DNA from: Eucommia ulmoides
Taxonomy: Eukaryota; Streptophyta; Magnoliopsida; Garryales; Eucommiaceae
Reading direction: 5' to 3'
Length of the DNA: 64,000 nt
Assembly: GCA_016647705.1 (NCBI GenBank)
Contig: CM028335.1
Span: forward strand, 10,678,905-10,742,904
Below the pieces are notes generated by a model. That model saw only the letters and a list, made by a program, of their open reading frames with translations, searched no databases and was not told the DNA's origin. Every line of letters starts with the position of its first letter. Position 1 is the stretch's first letter. A program made the translations under genes and the position numbers. Positions 11,812 through 23,835 of this stretch are shown piece after piece.

Positions 11812-12420
11812 GTCACTTCATCAACACTTGGGTCGTAGCCACATGTTCATCTCTCATCTCTTCTCCTATTCTTTGAGCGGCCATCCTAAAGGGCTTAGCC
11901 ATTTTTCTCCATCTGAGCAAACCTCTTCAAGTAAATTGGATCAAACCCATGAGCCTTCACAATGGGCCACCAAACCCAGGTCCATAGGGTTATCTCATCA
12001 AGCACTTTATTATGGTTTAAGTGCATGGTTTCGACCAATTAACCGTGTTCAAGACTTCGATTAAGCGACACTAATCGCTCTTCAACTCCTATAAATATCA
12101 ATGACAACCCAATGCCCAAAGCTAATGCTCATTATTCTTATTGAAGTAATTGTGTAACCTTTTTTTTCCCCCCCGAGTTCTTACTCTCACGCTAGAGGAA
12201 CTTCGTCAGACACACACTCAGCAAGTCCTTGAGCAGGTACCTACTTTCTGGATGTCAATTCTCTGGATCTCATCTCGGCGTTTGAAGAACACTTAACAAA
12301 TTCCGGATCTCTAATTCTCCAAGACTCAAAATCCCACCTCATCACTCCAACTTAGCACCAACTCATATGTGGAACCTGATCGGACCATACTGCTGGTACA
12401 CACCAATCTCGACACCAACA
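11812..12420 (+). repeat. 5' LTR of element 1, 5'-truncated
   Basis: Homologous to 26655-27131 over words such as AAATTGGATC, CCATAGGGTTATCTC, CAACCCAATGCCCAAAG and GGTACCTACTTTCTGGA. It contains a TATA box, CCTATAAATATC at 12088-12099. It ends in GACACCAACA just before the tRNA-primer-like junction at 12421. The upstream start is lost, since similarity to the other LTR fades near 11812-11840. Confidence 0.8.
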
Positions 12421-12440
12421 GTTTGGTGTTGTCTGTGGGA
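12421..12440 (+). promoter_or_regulatory. Primer-binding-site junction of element 1
   Basis: GTTTGGTGTTGTCTGTGGGA directly follows the LTR end. It is a mutated form of the TTGGCGCCGTCTGTGGGAA phrase common after 5' LTRs of Tat-clade elements. Element 2 has the corresponding sequence at 28561. Confidence 0.65.
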
Positions 12441-12490
12441 AGTGCACAAAAAGCATTTCTCTGGTCATCAGCTCCTATGTTAACTAAGAT

Positions 12491-14264
12491 TTGATAATCA
12501 TAAGGTCTGGTCAGGTAATCAGACAAAGAGACCAAACTCATGCAATGAATAGAAACCTGAATGATCAACCCTCTAGAGAAAGGGTCTTGAGATCTAACGC
12601 TAGGGCCCTTGACCCTACCAATGAAGACACACTACCCCCCATAGGCCAGACGGGTTCGTCGACCTTGCCCTCTGGACCTTTTGTGGGCCAGACCTCCGGA
12701 GGTGTTGAAGTTTCGAGGATCGACAACTTGGAATGCTGGCTAGATGAATTTCAAAACTACTTCTAGGTCTTCTTCTCCCGCCTGTGGCCGACCCCCTTTG
12801 AGGAGGGGTTGACTCTTTAGACCGCAGGGCGAGAGGAGCAGCCACAAGAATCTGAAGACCGTGTGATCCATTCTAATGGACACGTGCCGAGGGTCTGACT
12901 CTGACCCCGTAATCAAAGAGAAAGAGAGCGAGACTTGGCTCCCTCTGCTCCCTAAGGATCGCCATCACCGCCCCTGCTCTTGATCACCGCTGGGCAGAGC
13001 ACTTAGCCACGTTGCGAGGTCCAAGGGTAGGGCCTGATGTGCACGGGAGGTGGACTCTTACTCTCCACCATCTAGACGACAAGATGCCCATGCCACAACC
13101 AGCTATATGTGTGCAGCAACCTGAGTTGAGGCCGTCGTAGAGAGCTGCCTCGCCAACATAGAAGTAGTCTTTTCACCAGATACGGGGCACGGTGAGAGCA
13201 ATAAGACTTCCCATCGATGTGAGGTCCTCTTTTCTAAAGGACATCTTGGAAAAAGTGGTGCCCCACAGGTTCACCCACCCTAGATGAATCCTTATGACGG
13301 GGCCTTAGACTTAGTGGACCACTTAGCCATTCTTAAGTCCCATATGGATATGCATACTGCTACAGTGGCTCTGAGGTGCAAATCCTTTCCACTTACCCTT
13401 GCGGGAGCAGTTCGATCTTGGTTCCGAGATCTGGCCCCAGCCTCCATCTTTATTTTCTATAAACTCGAGAATCTCTTTCTTGTTTGGTTTAACCATTGGT
13501 GCAAAAGGCCAAAGACCATGATGTACATCCTCGCCCTCCAACAAGAGCTCGCCAAGAGCCTAGGCGATTATGTGGACCTCTTTGAGAAAGACTTTATTGC
13601 TTGTGAGGACTTCTCATATGTCGTGGCCCTAAACACCTTTATTGATGAACTTAGGCATAGGAGATTGTCTTATGACCTCTACTCCACTTCTGCACCCAAT
13701 CGTCGTGCGACCCTTGAAAGGGGCACCCAGTTCTACAATGCGGATCTAAGAGATAACGTCAAGAATGATCGAGAAGGAGGTCACAAAAAGAAAGGAAAGA
13801 CAAAAGAACTCCTGAGCAGGGCTCAGAGATCTAGAAGACTTTACACTGAAGGGAGGTTAGGACCTTTGCCCGGGGACCGGAGACTTCTCCTACCCTCAGG
13901 GGCTTCGCAAACAAGGGTTCACACTTCTGGCGGCCTCAATGGACACAATCTACGTAGAGAATGTTAGAAGGGAGTTCTTTTCCCCCCTCTACCTTTGAGG
14001 AAAAAATTGATGGGTAGATTTCTCCCTAAATATTGTGAATTTCACCGCGATTGGCGTTACGCCATGGAAGACTGTTTCCAACTCCGAGAGGAGATAGAAG
14101 CCCTCATGAGAAGAGGCTATCTCAGCAATTATATCTGTAGAGAAGATAGAGAGTTGAGGATCGAACAAAATAACCGTAGTGAGGAACACATGGGTCAGAG
14201 AAGAAGAGAAAACCACGGTCGTCCACCGCTCCGAGCTATCCCTACCCGTCTCTGTGGGGGTTAA
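12491..14264 (+). pseudogene. gag remnant of element 1
   Basis: An N-terminal piece (12491-12766) is followed by the capsid-like core at 13284-13967. The core shows the usual plant gag wording: YDGALDLVDHL, a CKSFPLTLAGAVRSWFRDLAP block and a YVDLFEKDF block. A nucleocapsid-like segment at 13995-14264 reads KYCEFHRDWRYAMEDC with EEIEALMRRGYL after it, where the usual knuckle Gly-His pair has become Arg-Tyr. Frameshifts or stops separate the pieces (about 12770-13280 and 13968-13994). In life, gag builds the cytoplasmic particle that packages the element RNA. Confidence 0.82.
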
Positions 14265-14481
14265 GCCCATACAAGCAATGGTGTGGACCAAGTTGGTGGT
14301 GGACAGACCGTCCCCCTACAACGCAATTATGAGCGAACCAACCATTTCTTCCCTTAAGGTCGTATTATCTCCGTATCACCAAATCATGAAGTTCCCCACT
14401 AAACAAGGTGTGGGAGAAGTAAGAGGTGACCAAGAGTACTCCAACGCTTATGCTCAGAGAGCTCTCGAGAAGAAGAAATAA
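14265..14481 (+). pseudogene. Protease-to-RT linker of element 1; protease itself missing
   Basis: The reading jumps from the nucleocapsid tail to VVDRPSPYNAIMSEPT and KFPTKQGVGEVRGDQ, the conserved linker that normally follows the aspartic protease. The protease core, which in element 2 lies at about 30640-30830, has no counterpart here, so a deletion of several hundred bases has removed it. A short reading-frame overlap near 14179-14264 marks the join. Confidence 0.7.
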
Positions 14482-14559
14482 CAACTAGAGGCGGGGCCTA
14501 AACTTAAGGGGCCTGAGATCGAAATTTCTATGCTCATGTCCTTAGACCCTGACCCAATC

Positions 14560-15240
14560 CTTGTGCTAATCTATGGCCCTAGATATGCAGAGGGATGAGC
14601 TCACAAACCTTATTTGAAAAAACTACGACGTCTTTGCATGGTTGCACGATGAGCTTCATGGGATTGACCGAAAGGTGGCCACGCACAAACTTCACGCTAA
14701 ACCGCACCACCCTCCTGTCGGACAGAAGAGAAGAAAGTTCCACCTAGACCATCAGAATATCATCAAAGAATAAATGAACAAATTAATTAAGTTTGATGAA
14801 GTCGAATAGGTGAAGTTCCTAGATTGGCTTTCAAATGTGGTGTTTACACCCAAGACTGGGAACAAATAGAGGCTTTGCTTGGACTTCAAGGACTTTAACA
14901 CGGCATGCCCAAAGGATTTATTTGCTCTCTTGAGGCTCAACATAGTCATCAACGCTACAACAGGGTATGGGCGCCTTAACTTCCTGGACTTCTACATGGG
15001 CTACAATCAAATCCCAATGTTTCGACTGGACAAGAGCAAAATATCTTTCGCCACGAATAGGGGTACTTACTGCTACAAGGTGATTTTCTTCGGCCTTCTA
15101 ATGTCGGGGCTAGATGTTCAAGGAAAAGATCAGAACAACCATGGAGGTTTACATCGATGATATGCTGGTGAAGAGATTGCAAGCTCCCTACCACCTAACA
15201 CACCTACAGAGATGATTCAACAATATTAGAGTTCACCGCA
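14560..15240 (+). pseudogene. Reverse transcriptase remnant of element 1
   Basis: Fragments in different frames give the RT order. DFKDFNTACPKD is at about 14882, FLDFYMGYNQIPMF (first catalytic Asp region) at about 14980, and KGTYCYKV-like wording (here RGTYCYKVIFFGL) at about 15060. YIDDMLVKR, with both catalytic Asps, is at about 15153-15180. At least one frameshift separates GTYCYKV from YIDD, and the N-terminal third is riddled with stops. Product in an intact element would copy element RNA into DNA in the cytoplasmic particle. Confidence 0.85.
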
Positions 15241-15830
15241 TGAAACTCAACCCCAATAAATGCATCTTTGTTGTTTCAGCGGGGAAGTTTCTCGGGTTCA
15301 TAGTCTATCAGCGTGAAATTGATGCCAACCCTGATCAAATAAGTGCCATACTCGGAATATCCTCGCCCCGTACGATAATGGAGGTACAAATGCTTACTGA
15401 TAGGCTTGTAGCCCTGAACCGGTTCGTCGCCAAATCTTCGGGGAGATGCCTTTTTTTTTTTTTTAAAGTCCTACGTGGCAACAAGAACTTAGAGCGGACA
15501 AACGAGTGTGAGGACACCTTTCGTGAGTTGAAGAACTATCTCTCTCGGCTTTCTTACTCATCACTCTAGGGGTGGGGGGAAGGAGGATCTATACTTATAT
15601 CTATTTGCCTTAACCACTGCAGTAAGTGTCGCCCTCGTGAGGGACGAAAGTGGAGGGCAAAGCCCAGTGTACTACTCGGGTAGAGTTTTCACGGATGCTG
15701 AGACAAGGTACTCGAGGTTCAGAAAGCTCTCCTACTCCTTGTTGATCGCCTCAAGGAAGTTGCGACAATATTTCCAAGCGCACATGATCGTCATGCTCAC
15801 CGACCAACCAATGAGGTAGATTCTATATTC
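15240..15830 (+). pseudogene. RT connection and RNase H remnant of element 1
   Basis: MKLNPNKCIFVVSAGKFLGF and a LTDRLVALNRFVAKS block continue the RT thumb/connection at 15240-15569. The RNase H region follows at about 15600-15819 with YYSGRVFTDAETRYSRFRKL and LRQYFQAHMIVMLTDQPM. A T-run (about 15451-15463) has replaced part of the FFKVL segment and a frameshift separates the two parts. Confidence 0.82.
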
Positions 15831-16045
15831 TCCCTACGTCTTGAGAAAGATGATGAAATACAGTTTTGAACTGGGACAACTCCATATAGAATATTGCCCA
15901 AGGACGTCTATCAAAGGCCAAGGTCCTCGCTGACTTCATTGTAGAATTCACCTTCCTGGATATCCAAGATTCAGTAATGGATGAGTAGAGGGTTCCACAT
16001 CTTGAAGACTTAAGAACCTTATCTAGCTTTCTCGAATTTGGGTCA

Positions 16046-16400
16046 ATGACCTGGAAATTCTACACAGATGGATCCTGCAACATGAATGGATGTGGGATAA
16101 GAATGGTTCTGGTGGCCCCAGATAAAGAGAAGGTGGAAAATGATCTCAGGCTAGGTTTTAGGGCAACGAACAATGAAGTTGAATATGAAGCTTTGCTTGT
16201 TGGCCTTTGCCTTGCAAGGGATTTCAATGTCAAAACTCTCCTAGTCTTTTGTGATTCATAGCTCGTGATCAATCAAGTAAATGAAGAATACAAGGCCAAG
16301 GACCTGAGCATGACAACATACCTGTAGAGGGTAAGGGTACTCATGGAACAAGTGACCCAAATCTCCTGGGAAGAGAACAGGTATACTGATGCCCTGGAAA
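16046..16400 (+). pseudogene. Second (archaeal-type) RNase H remnant of element 1
   Basis: WKFYTDGSCNMNGCGIRMVLVAP, with the catalytic Asp in TDGS, then [20 protein letters not shown] with the catalytic Glu, then VFCDS at 16046-16261. After a stop at 16259-16261 the text continues with LVINQVNEEY. This additional RNase H between the first RNase H and integrase is diagnostic of Tat elements. Stop codons break it, so it is inactive. Confidence 0.85.
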
Positions 16401-16639
16401 ACCTCGCCTAGGCGGTAGAATGGACCTTGAAGAAGAGCTTGTCGATCAAATACCTCAATACCCCTAATACGGCTACCTTAGACCAAGTGGCCACGATTTG
16501 TGAGGTCACAGACCAGCCTACCTGGATAGACTTGATCGTGTAATATCTATAGCACGAAACTCTTTCAGAGGACCGTGCGAAGGCCAGATGGATACGCTAC
16601 CAGTCAACGAGGTACACACTCATCGACGGGGTTATGTAC

Positions 16640-17060
16640 TAGAAATCATTCTTAGGTCCGTACTCCAGATGTCTCCGCCCAGAGGAGGCTGAATATGTGC
16701 TAAGGGAGATGCACAAGGTTATCTATGGCAACTACTCGGGGGGCAGGTCTTTTGCCCGTATAATTTTGCGTCACAGTTGTTTCTGGCTGAAGATGCTCGA
16801 AGATACCATTGAGTTTGTTAAAAAATGCAACAAGTGTCAAAGATTTGCAACGCACCCTTATGTCCCTCCAACATTCATTGTCTCAATGACCAGCCCATGG
16901 CCTTTCACCTAATGGGTATTGACCTGCTCGGGCCATTCTCCCAAGCCACCAGGCAGAGGAAATTCCTGGTCGTTGCCATCGACTATTTCACAAAGTATGT
17001 AGAAACTGAGCCCCTGGCCCGCATCACCAAGGAAAGAATCCAGGACTTCATGTGGAAGAG
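16640..17060 (+). pseudogene. Integrase of element 1, N-terminal part (interrupted by insertion)
   Basis: The zinc-binding region reads LREMHKVIYGNYSGGRS and later VKKCNKCQRFA. The second His of the HHCC finger is replaced by Tyr (GNY for GNH) while the two Cys remain. A frameshift then leads to GIDLLGPFSQATRQRKFLVV (first catalytic Asp) and DYFTKYVETEPLARIT. Coding stops at FMWKS, exactly where the 3.07-kb insertion begins, and resumes at 20135. Confidence 0.83.
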
Positions 17061-17627
17061 TGACGTACCTCAGATTTTTGAAAGTAGAAGAAACAGGGAT
17101 CGGGAATAAGATGAAACAAGTTTCATTCCTCCCTCTCGAAATCCTTAAAACTTGTTTATTTTTTAAAATGGTTTTCAGGGTTTTTTTTAGGCGTTGATTT
17201 TGAAAACTTTCTTTAGGCCGGGATTTATGTTTGAAAAGGAGTCGCTCCTTAGCATAAGTTAAATGGTGTGCTAGATCACCGAGATTTTAGAAATTCATTT
17301 TTTTGTTTTGAAATGACCCATGTTTTGACTTATAAAGGTATTGTACCAGAGATTTATTTAAGTTCGGGGGTCAGTTATACTCGGAGAATGTTTTAAGCAC
17401 CCTAAGACACCCGTCCGAAGACGACACCTCAGTCTAAATGGATGTTCACTTTTAAACAAGTCTAAGTAATTTTCTTTGGTTTTGTTTAACAAAATAATTC
17501 CTAATTTTATGTTTTTGAATTTTTTATGCATTTTGTTTTATGTAAGGAAAGCATGTAAAGGTTAATTATCTATCCACAACAATAAATAAAAGTATATAAA
17601 ATGAAAATATTTTTTTTGTATTTTTTG

Positions 17628-17820
17628 ATGACCGAACCTTGTAAAGATTGCCTACGTATCCCTATTATCACGGGAAATCAGGTCAAAATGTAGTTCATCT
17701 ATTCAAGATGAATTGATTTTTATTTAGATAGGTGACCGAACCTGTACATGGGCTATCTACGTATCTTAGATAGTTGAGAATCAGGTCAGCATGTAGTTCA
17801 TTTATGCAAAGTGAATTGAT
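17628..17820 (+). repeat. Internal tandem duplication in the inserted LTR
   Basis: Two copies about 110 bp apart share TGACCGAACC, then CTACGTATC, a gap, ATCAGGTCA and TGTAGTTCAT followed by GAATTGATTTT. This block is a recurring feature of large plant LTRs. Confidence 0.7.
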
Positions 17821-18097
17821 TTTATTTTATTTTAGTTATGAGACCAAACATGAATTATACTATGATATGTGAATAATATCTTTGATTTTGTCAAGAATAC
17901 TACTTCCAAACTCATTTTCTTAGGCAAGATTAGTGTATATGTTTGGGTTGTTAGTTGAAATTGAAAGAAAATACATAGTGAATATGTCAGTCCTATTTGT
18001 AACTAAGAAAAACGAGAACGTTTCTGAAGAAAGTGCACACATATCCTCGAAGGAATAGAGGTCCTCCATTTATCTTGAATTTTTAGCCACAAGAGTC

Positions 18098-18099
<2 letters not shown>

Positions 18100-18149
<50 letters not shown>
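18100..18149. repeat. (AT)n microsatellite
   Basis: About 24 AT dinucleotides within the 3.07-kb inserted LTR. Confidence 0.95.
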
Positions 18150-18153
<4 letters not shown>

Positions 18154-20134
18154 TCCAGTCCACGAGCTTGAAGACTTAGTGTCAGGCTGTGATCTTGACG
18201 TTTTGCATTGAAGTAAAGTCAGCTATTAACAGTATATGGTTAGTGATTAGTAGCTAATAGAGTTCGTTTGATGTGTTCAAGAGTGAATCACAGAGATTAT
18301 GCACAACTCATGGTGTGATAGATGTTTTGTCATAAGTTTCACATGTTCTTAACATGTTCTCGAATGTTTTTTTGGTCCTCACATGTTCTTAACATGTTCT
18401 CGGACGTTCTTGATGTTTTTGAACCATTTTTGACATGGTTTGATGATTTTGATGTTTTTTACTTGATTACATGTTATATATGCTATGTATATGAAATATA
18501 AGTATGAAACCTATATAAACATGCTGCATACATGCACTATAACGTGTTTAAGATAAGATCGAAGGATTTTCAAGAAACGTACATAGTTTAGGGGACGGGT
18601 CTTTCCCTAAACAATTACCTTATTCTCCTTCTTTGGATCTTCTCGGTTGTTCTCGATCGTTTGCTGTTTGAGATCTTCCTCCAAGATCCTGAAGAACTCC
18701 TTTGGGAAGGTATTTCAACGGAATTTTGAGGTGTTTATCGAATAGAATACTTGAAAACCCAATGGACCCGAGAGAAGAATTCGAGCCTGGAGAGAGAAGT
18801 TGTGGGTTCAAGCTTTTGGATTTGTGAAAAATAAGGCCTGTATTTATAGGCTGGGAGGTCTGCATATTTGGCAATGCACAGGACTTCCCAAGATGATCCT
18901 TAGGGTCTGTTTATCTTAGGGGTCCTCCTTTCATGTCTTGATGTTGAATGGTTTTGGACTAATCTTGAAGATTCTGTAAGATCTTCAAAGATTTTGTAAT
19001 GATTACCAAATCATTTAATATCTGAAAGCAATGATTGGAAATCATTGCTAATTATTACCAATCATTTTATATGATTGGTTGCACATGGGATCATTTATGG
19101 GTTGATGTGACCTTTTCGGTTTGGTTTGGTGGCTAAGTTTCTATTTCGGTTTAGTTACCACTATTGCTATGGAGGTTCAATGTATTTAGTCTCTAAGTGT
19201 TATTTTTCTTTTAATGCGTGATAGTGACACTTGATGTGATGGGCATTGAATCGGTTTGGTTTGCCTTGTAACGGGGTAGCCACATTTCAAGTAATTCAGT
19301 TTCACGAAGATATTTTGATAAAAATATCTAGGTTACTTGAATTTGGTCTTGACATATAATAACAATCATTTAATACTTGATGGGATGGGCATTTAATGTC
19401 TCATTAAATGCATGCTTAGGTGGCGAACCGGATCGGTTAGTTTCAATAACCGTTAGTTACTTCTCAAGTAACTTGGTTCTTCCCTTCGATATTTTGGTAG
19501 GGAATATCTTAGGAATATATTGGGAATTTAAAGCTCATTAATGAGTCATTAAATACTTGGTAGGGCCCTTGATTTGATGGGCGTTGATGGCTAATCATAA
19601 TGACTTAGGTTTGGTCGATTTCGAATCGAATTCTAATCCTTAGTTACTTTGGTAACTTGGACTTGTCATGACAATTCTATAACTTGATTCAAGTCTTTTG
19701 GATTTAATTCATGGATATTATAAATTTAAACAAGTATTTAAAGAAGTATTTTTGCCGTCAAATAGACAAAACCGATGATAGTAAATGTTTCGGGATCAAA
19801 ATAGGTAACAAAGGTAAATTGGTGAATTTTCCTACATTTAAAGGGTAGTAACTAATTTTTATTTATATTAAAAGTGATAAAAATCATAATTTAATAAAGT
19901 CATCTTAATCCCCCTTTAACTTTAGAAATTTCGAGGTTAACCCGAGACTTTTACTTAACCGAATTCAGTTAAATTTGACACTTTTATGTTTTTCTTATTT
20001 TTTTGGGTTTTTTTTGTATTATCCAATATGATCTAAGGTAGAAATTCATTTTCTTTAAACCTCAGTTTAAAGTATATTTGAACTTGTACTTTCAATTTAA
20101 CACCAGTTGGGTGGGACAAAATGCGATGTTTACA

Positions 20135-20860
20135 AAGAGTATGATCTATCGCTTGAATATCCCCAAGGCACTGTGTTCGATAATGGCAAGCAATTCAACA
20201 ATGACCTATTCATAGAGTTCTGATCTGGGATGAGAATCCGAACACACTTCATCTCCCCAGGGCACCCCAAGCAAATAGGCAGGTAGAGGCCATGAATCAA
20301 ACAATTCCACATGGCCTAGAGATGAGACTTAAGAAATCTAAAGAAGATGGGTGGAAGACTTATACCCGGTACTCTGGACATATCACACGACATCAAGGAC
20401 CCTTACTGAGGAGACGCCCTTCGCAATGACGTTTGACTTTGAGTTCATCATTCTTGTAGAGATTCGCATGCCTTCGCACAGAACTGTAGTGATCTTCAAC
20501 CAAGCCTAGGACGATGCAGAATTATCTATCAACCTCGACCTCCTTGAGGAGAGAATATAGCATGCCCGAGTGCAGAAAATTGCCTATCAACATAGGGCGA
20601 CTAGATACTACGACAGAGGGGTTCATCTATGATCTTTCGATGTTGGCGACCTCATCCTGAGAAAAGTAACTTTGGCCACCAAAGACCAAAATGTCGAAAA
20701 GCTAGCCCCTATTTGGGAGGGGCTGTACCGAGTCACAAGAATTGCATGTCTTGGCACTTACGAGCTTGATACGGAAGACAGAGTGGCCCCGAGATACCTA
20801 TGGAATGCCTAACATCTGAAGCGCTACTTTGTTAGGGAAGAACCACTTTTGTAAAAATTT
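20135..20860 (+). pseudogene. Integrase of element 1, core and C-terminal part
   Basis: Continuation after the insertion: SMIYRLNIPKAL, then SDNGKQFNNDLF with the second catalytic Asp, then a QVEAMNQTI segment holding the catalytic Glu. The C-terminal region includes LLEERI, TRYYDRGVH, DVGDLILRKV and GTYELD. Stops occur near 20223, 20281 and 20515 and the frame changes more than once. The catalytic triad can be recognised but no continuous protein exists. Confidence 0.82.
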
Positions 20861-21689
20861 CAAAATTCTTTAAGTGTAAAGAATTTCCCTATCAATGAAA
20901 AAGTAATTTAGTGTAATGTGTTTATGACCATGCATCCATCTACATGAAGCGGCACCCTGGGGCACAATGTCGAGGGTGATCTACAAGAAGAAGTGACATC
21001 TTGGCACACAACGTCGAGGGTGATAACCAAACTCCCTACGTAGGTTGATAATCCATACCTGGGGATAGACCAAGGTCATCATCCACCAAGGGCGGTACAT
21101 CGATCGGGTCTGAGGGCCTGCGGCTAAGTATTTATCCCCTCACAGACAACCAAGGTTAGGAGACATAAAGGGGGAAGATGCTCCCACATGGACCAAATTG
21201 GGATAACCTAAAAAATCTTAGGGATGAGTCCGACTACGGAGAACCTACTGATGACTATCCACAGAGGTCTGATCGAAGTATCGCACCCTTGGGGACCAAG
21301 AGGACCAAGTGCTGTGAAGAACCCATTACCTTAAACCCACGACATAAGTCCAAATCTGTCAAACTCCCTGGGCTGGAGGGTAAGAGGGCCATGTCCTTGG
21401 GAGGAAACAAGGAAATACAAAATTTAAAAAAAAAATACAAGTGTCGCGATTATGCCGTTCAAACAAACAAGTGCATTCAAACGAAAGAGCACAAAAAGAA
21501 GAGCCTGATTATTGATATTTTCAAAAATAAGTTATACTTTCAAAAATAAGTTATATTTTCAAAAATAAGTTATACATATTGAGGTTCCAAACGCACTATA
21601 ATTTGGCTCATCGAAAATACAAAAACAGTAAAAAGATAAAAAAGAAAAGGGTTAAAAAAAATACAAAAAATCCTAAGTGCTGAGATGAC
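20861..21689 (+). other. Post-pol region of element 1
   Basis: No recognised protein. A weak open stretch (21178-21549) has no family resemblance. The sequence is conserved with element 2 at 36060-36630: GTCGAGGGTG, CTGGGGA and GACCAAGG, ACATCGATCGGGT, TTGGGATAACCT occur in the same order. Conservation between two diverged copies without an open frame in common suggests a structural or 3'-end-processing role between the convergent pol and antisense transcripts. Confidence 0.5.
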
Positions 21690-23835
21690 AATGGGATGGG
21701 GATCAGTTCTCTACCTGGTGCCCCCGGTAGCATCCTCATGAGGGGAACGATCTGTGACCTCGCCTTCTTCAATGCCTCTCTGCTCGGTGCCTTCTACATC
21801 GTTGTCATCTTCTTCCCTGTTGGCTACAACTCCATTTTCTTACTTGAAGAGCTCTATCTCGACGTGCTTAGTAGGGAACTCTTGGTAGAAGTGATGAATG
21901 ACCCTCATGGTAGCCTACTTCCTTGTATCTAGGAGATCAGAGTCGATTTTCAACTGGAACTCTACGAAGCCGGGCCCATACTTCCACTCCTCGATGACTT
22001 CTGCCTTAGCGGTCTTGAGAGTCACCTCTGCCTTCTTGGCCTACTCCACAGTGCCCTGATGGCTCTGCTCACACCAATTCAAGTGTTGCTGGAAGTTGTT
22101 GAGCTTGGTTTCCAACATCTCGGTCTGGTTGGTGAGATTTTTAATCTCTTAGCGTAGCCCCAGGTAATATGTTTGTGAGGTGGACAACCTGGTGCAGAGT
22201 TCAGCCTCGATCTCTTCTTTTTTCTAGAAGGTGGTCCAGAAGGGCTGCAGCTTGTACAACATACTGTTCTTCAAGAAAAGCTAGGTGGCGAGCGCGTGAA
22301 ACGTGAACATGGCCTACCAAGAGAAAAAAGTTAGAAGACAAGTGTTTTATGAAAAAACACAAGTGTAAAGGAAATGACGTGTACTTACCCCGGCCATATA
22401 GCTGTAGATGTCGCCGGTAAGTCACTCGGGAGCGGTGTTCTCCATCTTTTTCTTGTTTACTGGGGGAGTCATGCGGTCCAGAAATCGTGGCACCAACTTC
22501 GAGTTGTCGAGAAGGCGGGTGCCAACCTTGAGGCCTGCATTCCTAACCCCGAAAAACTGGGGATGGCGATCCAGAATAATAGGATATGTGCTCTCATGTC
22601 GGGAATAACTCTTGCCCTTCTTCCTGTTCTAGTGATCCAAGATTTCAACGCGACGTTTTTCCTGATTTTACGAGGCCTCGGGGTGGGGATCTGTATTCGG
22701 TAAGCTAGGAGTAGATTATCGAAAATCCTTGATCAATAGCCCCATGGTTACAAGAGACCTACTTTGACCCTGAGGGGCTTGCTCCTGTACGGCGGAAGAG
22801 CTTCTGACACCCCAGCCTACTCTGAGTGGCGTGCATCTTAAGAATAGCAACGGAGTCCATTTATACGAAAAACCATAAGATGTCATACATAAATTCAAGA
22901 TGCCTTACACAGATTCAAATTGGAATGTAAGTACTGATGAAATGATGACCAGAAGAGTTGAGGTTCGACTTACTGTTAGTTGGATCGGATGGGAGCTCGA
23001 TTGGAGGTAAAGAAGATGCACGGTAGAAGTATATGTCGAACAATGTCGACTTGATGAGTTCGTTCACCTAATGGAAAGTAGTTTGCAACTCTTTTACTTG
23101 GCGATTTCTAGTTGGAGGCTCCCCGTCTTATTCTTCGAAGCCTTTTCATTCTTTGGAAAGTGAAACAAAAAGTCCAAGTTAGACAAAATCACTAATATGA
23201 TAACCTTTTTCCACTTTGGAGGTTTCCTCATAGACTCTCTCTTAGTCCCGCAAAATGGGGTTCGAGCAATCCTTCTTGTTAGGACCGAACTCCTAATCGT
23301 CCCCGTCAAAGGTAACAGAACTTTGGTCTCTATTTGTGGATCTTGAAATCCAGGTCCTTTAAAAATGTCGAACTCAAGGACATATAGCACTACCCAGCAC
23401 CTCGGGGTAAGGACAACAAAAAACAGAGCATGAAAGAGCTCTAAGCTCGTCACTATGCCTTTCGCCCTAGAAATAAGGTAGGCCGCTACCACCACCCCCA
23501 TGTTGTTTGGAGTATTTTATGACGGTCACAAACTTTACTCCTTACAGATTGCCTAGATCCACGGGTGAATGGGGATGCAGAGTCCGACCTCGAGCTGGTG
23601 AATATAAACGGTAAGAAAACCTGCAGATGGCTGGTGTGCTCTTTGCTTGACAATATGGAGCCTCAGCACTATCGAACTCGAGAAGATGTATTTGCTGTGG
23701 ACTTTCCTCAACTTCTACTCAGTAAAATTGAACTTGATCTTCCAGAGAGGACTCTAGACGGGGACGACAATGTGCAGAATTTCGGGCCATGCACCGTTGA
23801 CTATCAACGATCTCAGTGGAATTGCTTCTAGAACT
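21690..23835 (-). pseudogene. Antisense ORF of element 1 (gypsy-type transposon domain, PF04195-like)
   Basis: Read on the minus strand from about 23835, the text FLTVYIHQLEVGLCIPIHPWI leads, after stops, to MGVVVAAYLISRAKGI and LELFHALFF (23094-23501). The same order is found in element 2 (YMEYLRGGIRFPIHP then MRACVASYVICKAEGI). This wording matches the 'putative gypsy type transposon' domain known from antisense ORFs of Tat elements. The rest to 21690 is presumably the charged C-terminal region, badly broken. Function is unknown in the family. Confidence 0.68.

Larger units (their letters stand above)
17061..20134 (+). mobile_element. LTR-type insertion (solo LTR or LARD), 3074 bp, TSD AAGAG
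   Basis: The insertion starts TGACGTACC at 17061, ends GTTTACA at 20134, and is flanked by AAGAG at 17056-17060 and 20135-20139. It cuts the integrase of element 1 cleanly, since the coding text on both sides joins. TG/CA ends plus a 5-bp duplication identify LTR retrotransposon integration. No gag/pol text is present. Phrases such as AGGAGTCGCTCCTTAGCAT, TAAGCACCCTAAGACACC and two copies of TGACCGAACC followed by CTACGTATC and ATCAGGTCA (about 17630-17800) resemble large plant LTRs. No internal LTR pair could be seen, so a solo LTR is the simplest reading; a large derivative element cannot be excluded. Confidence 0.82.
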
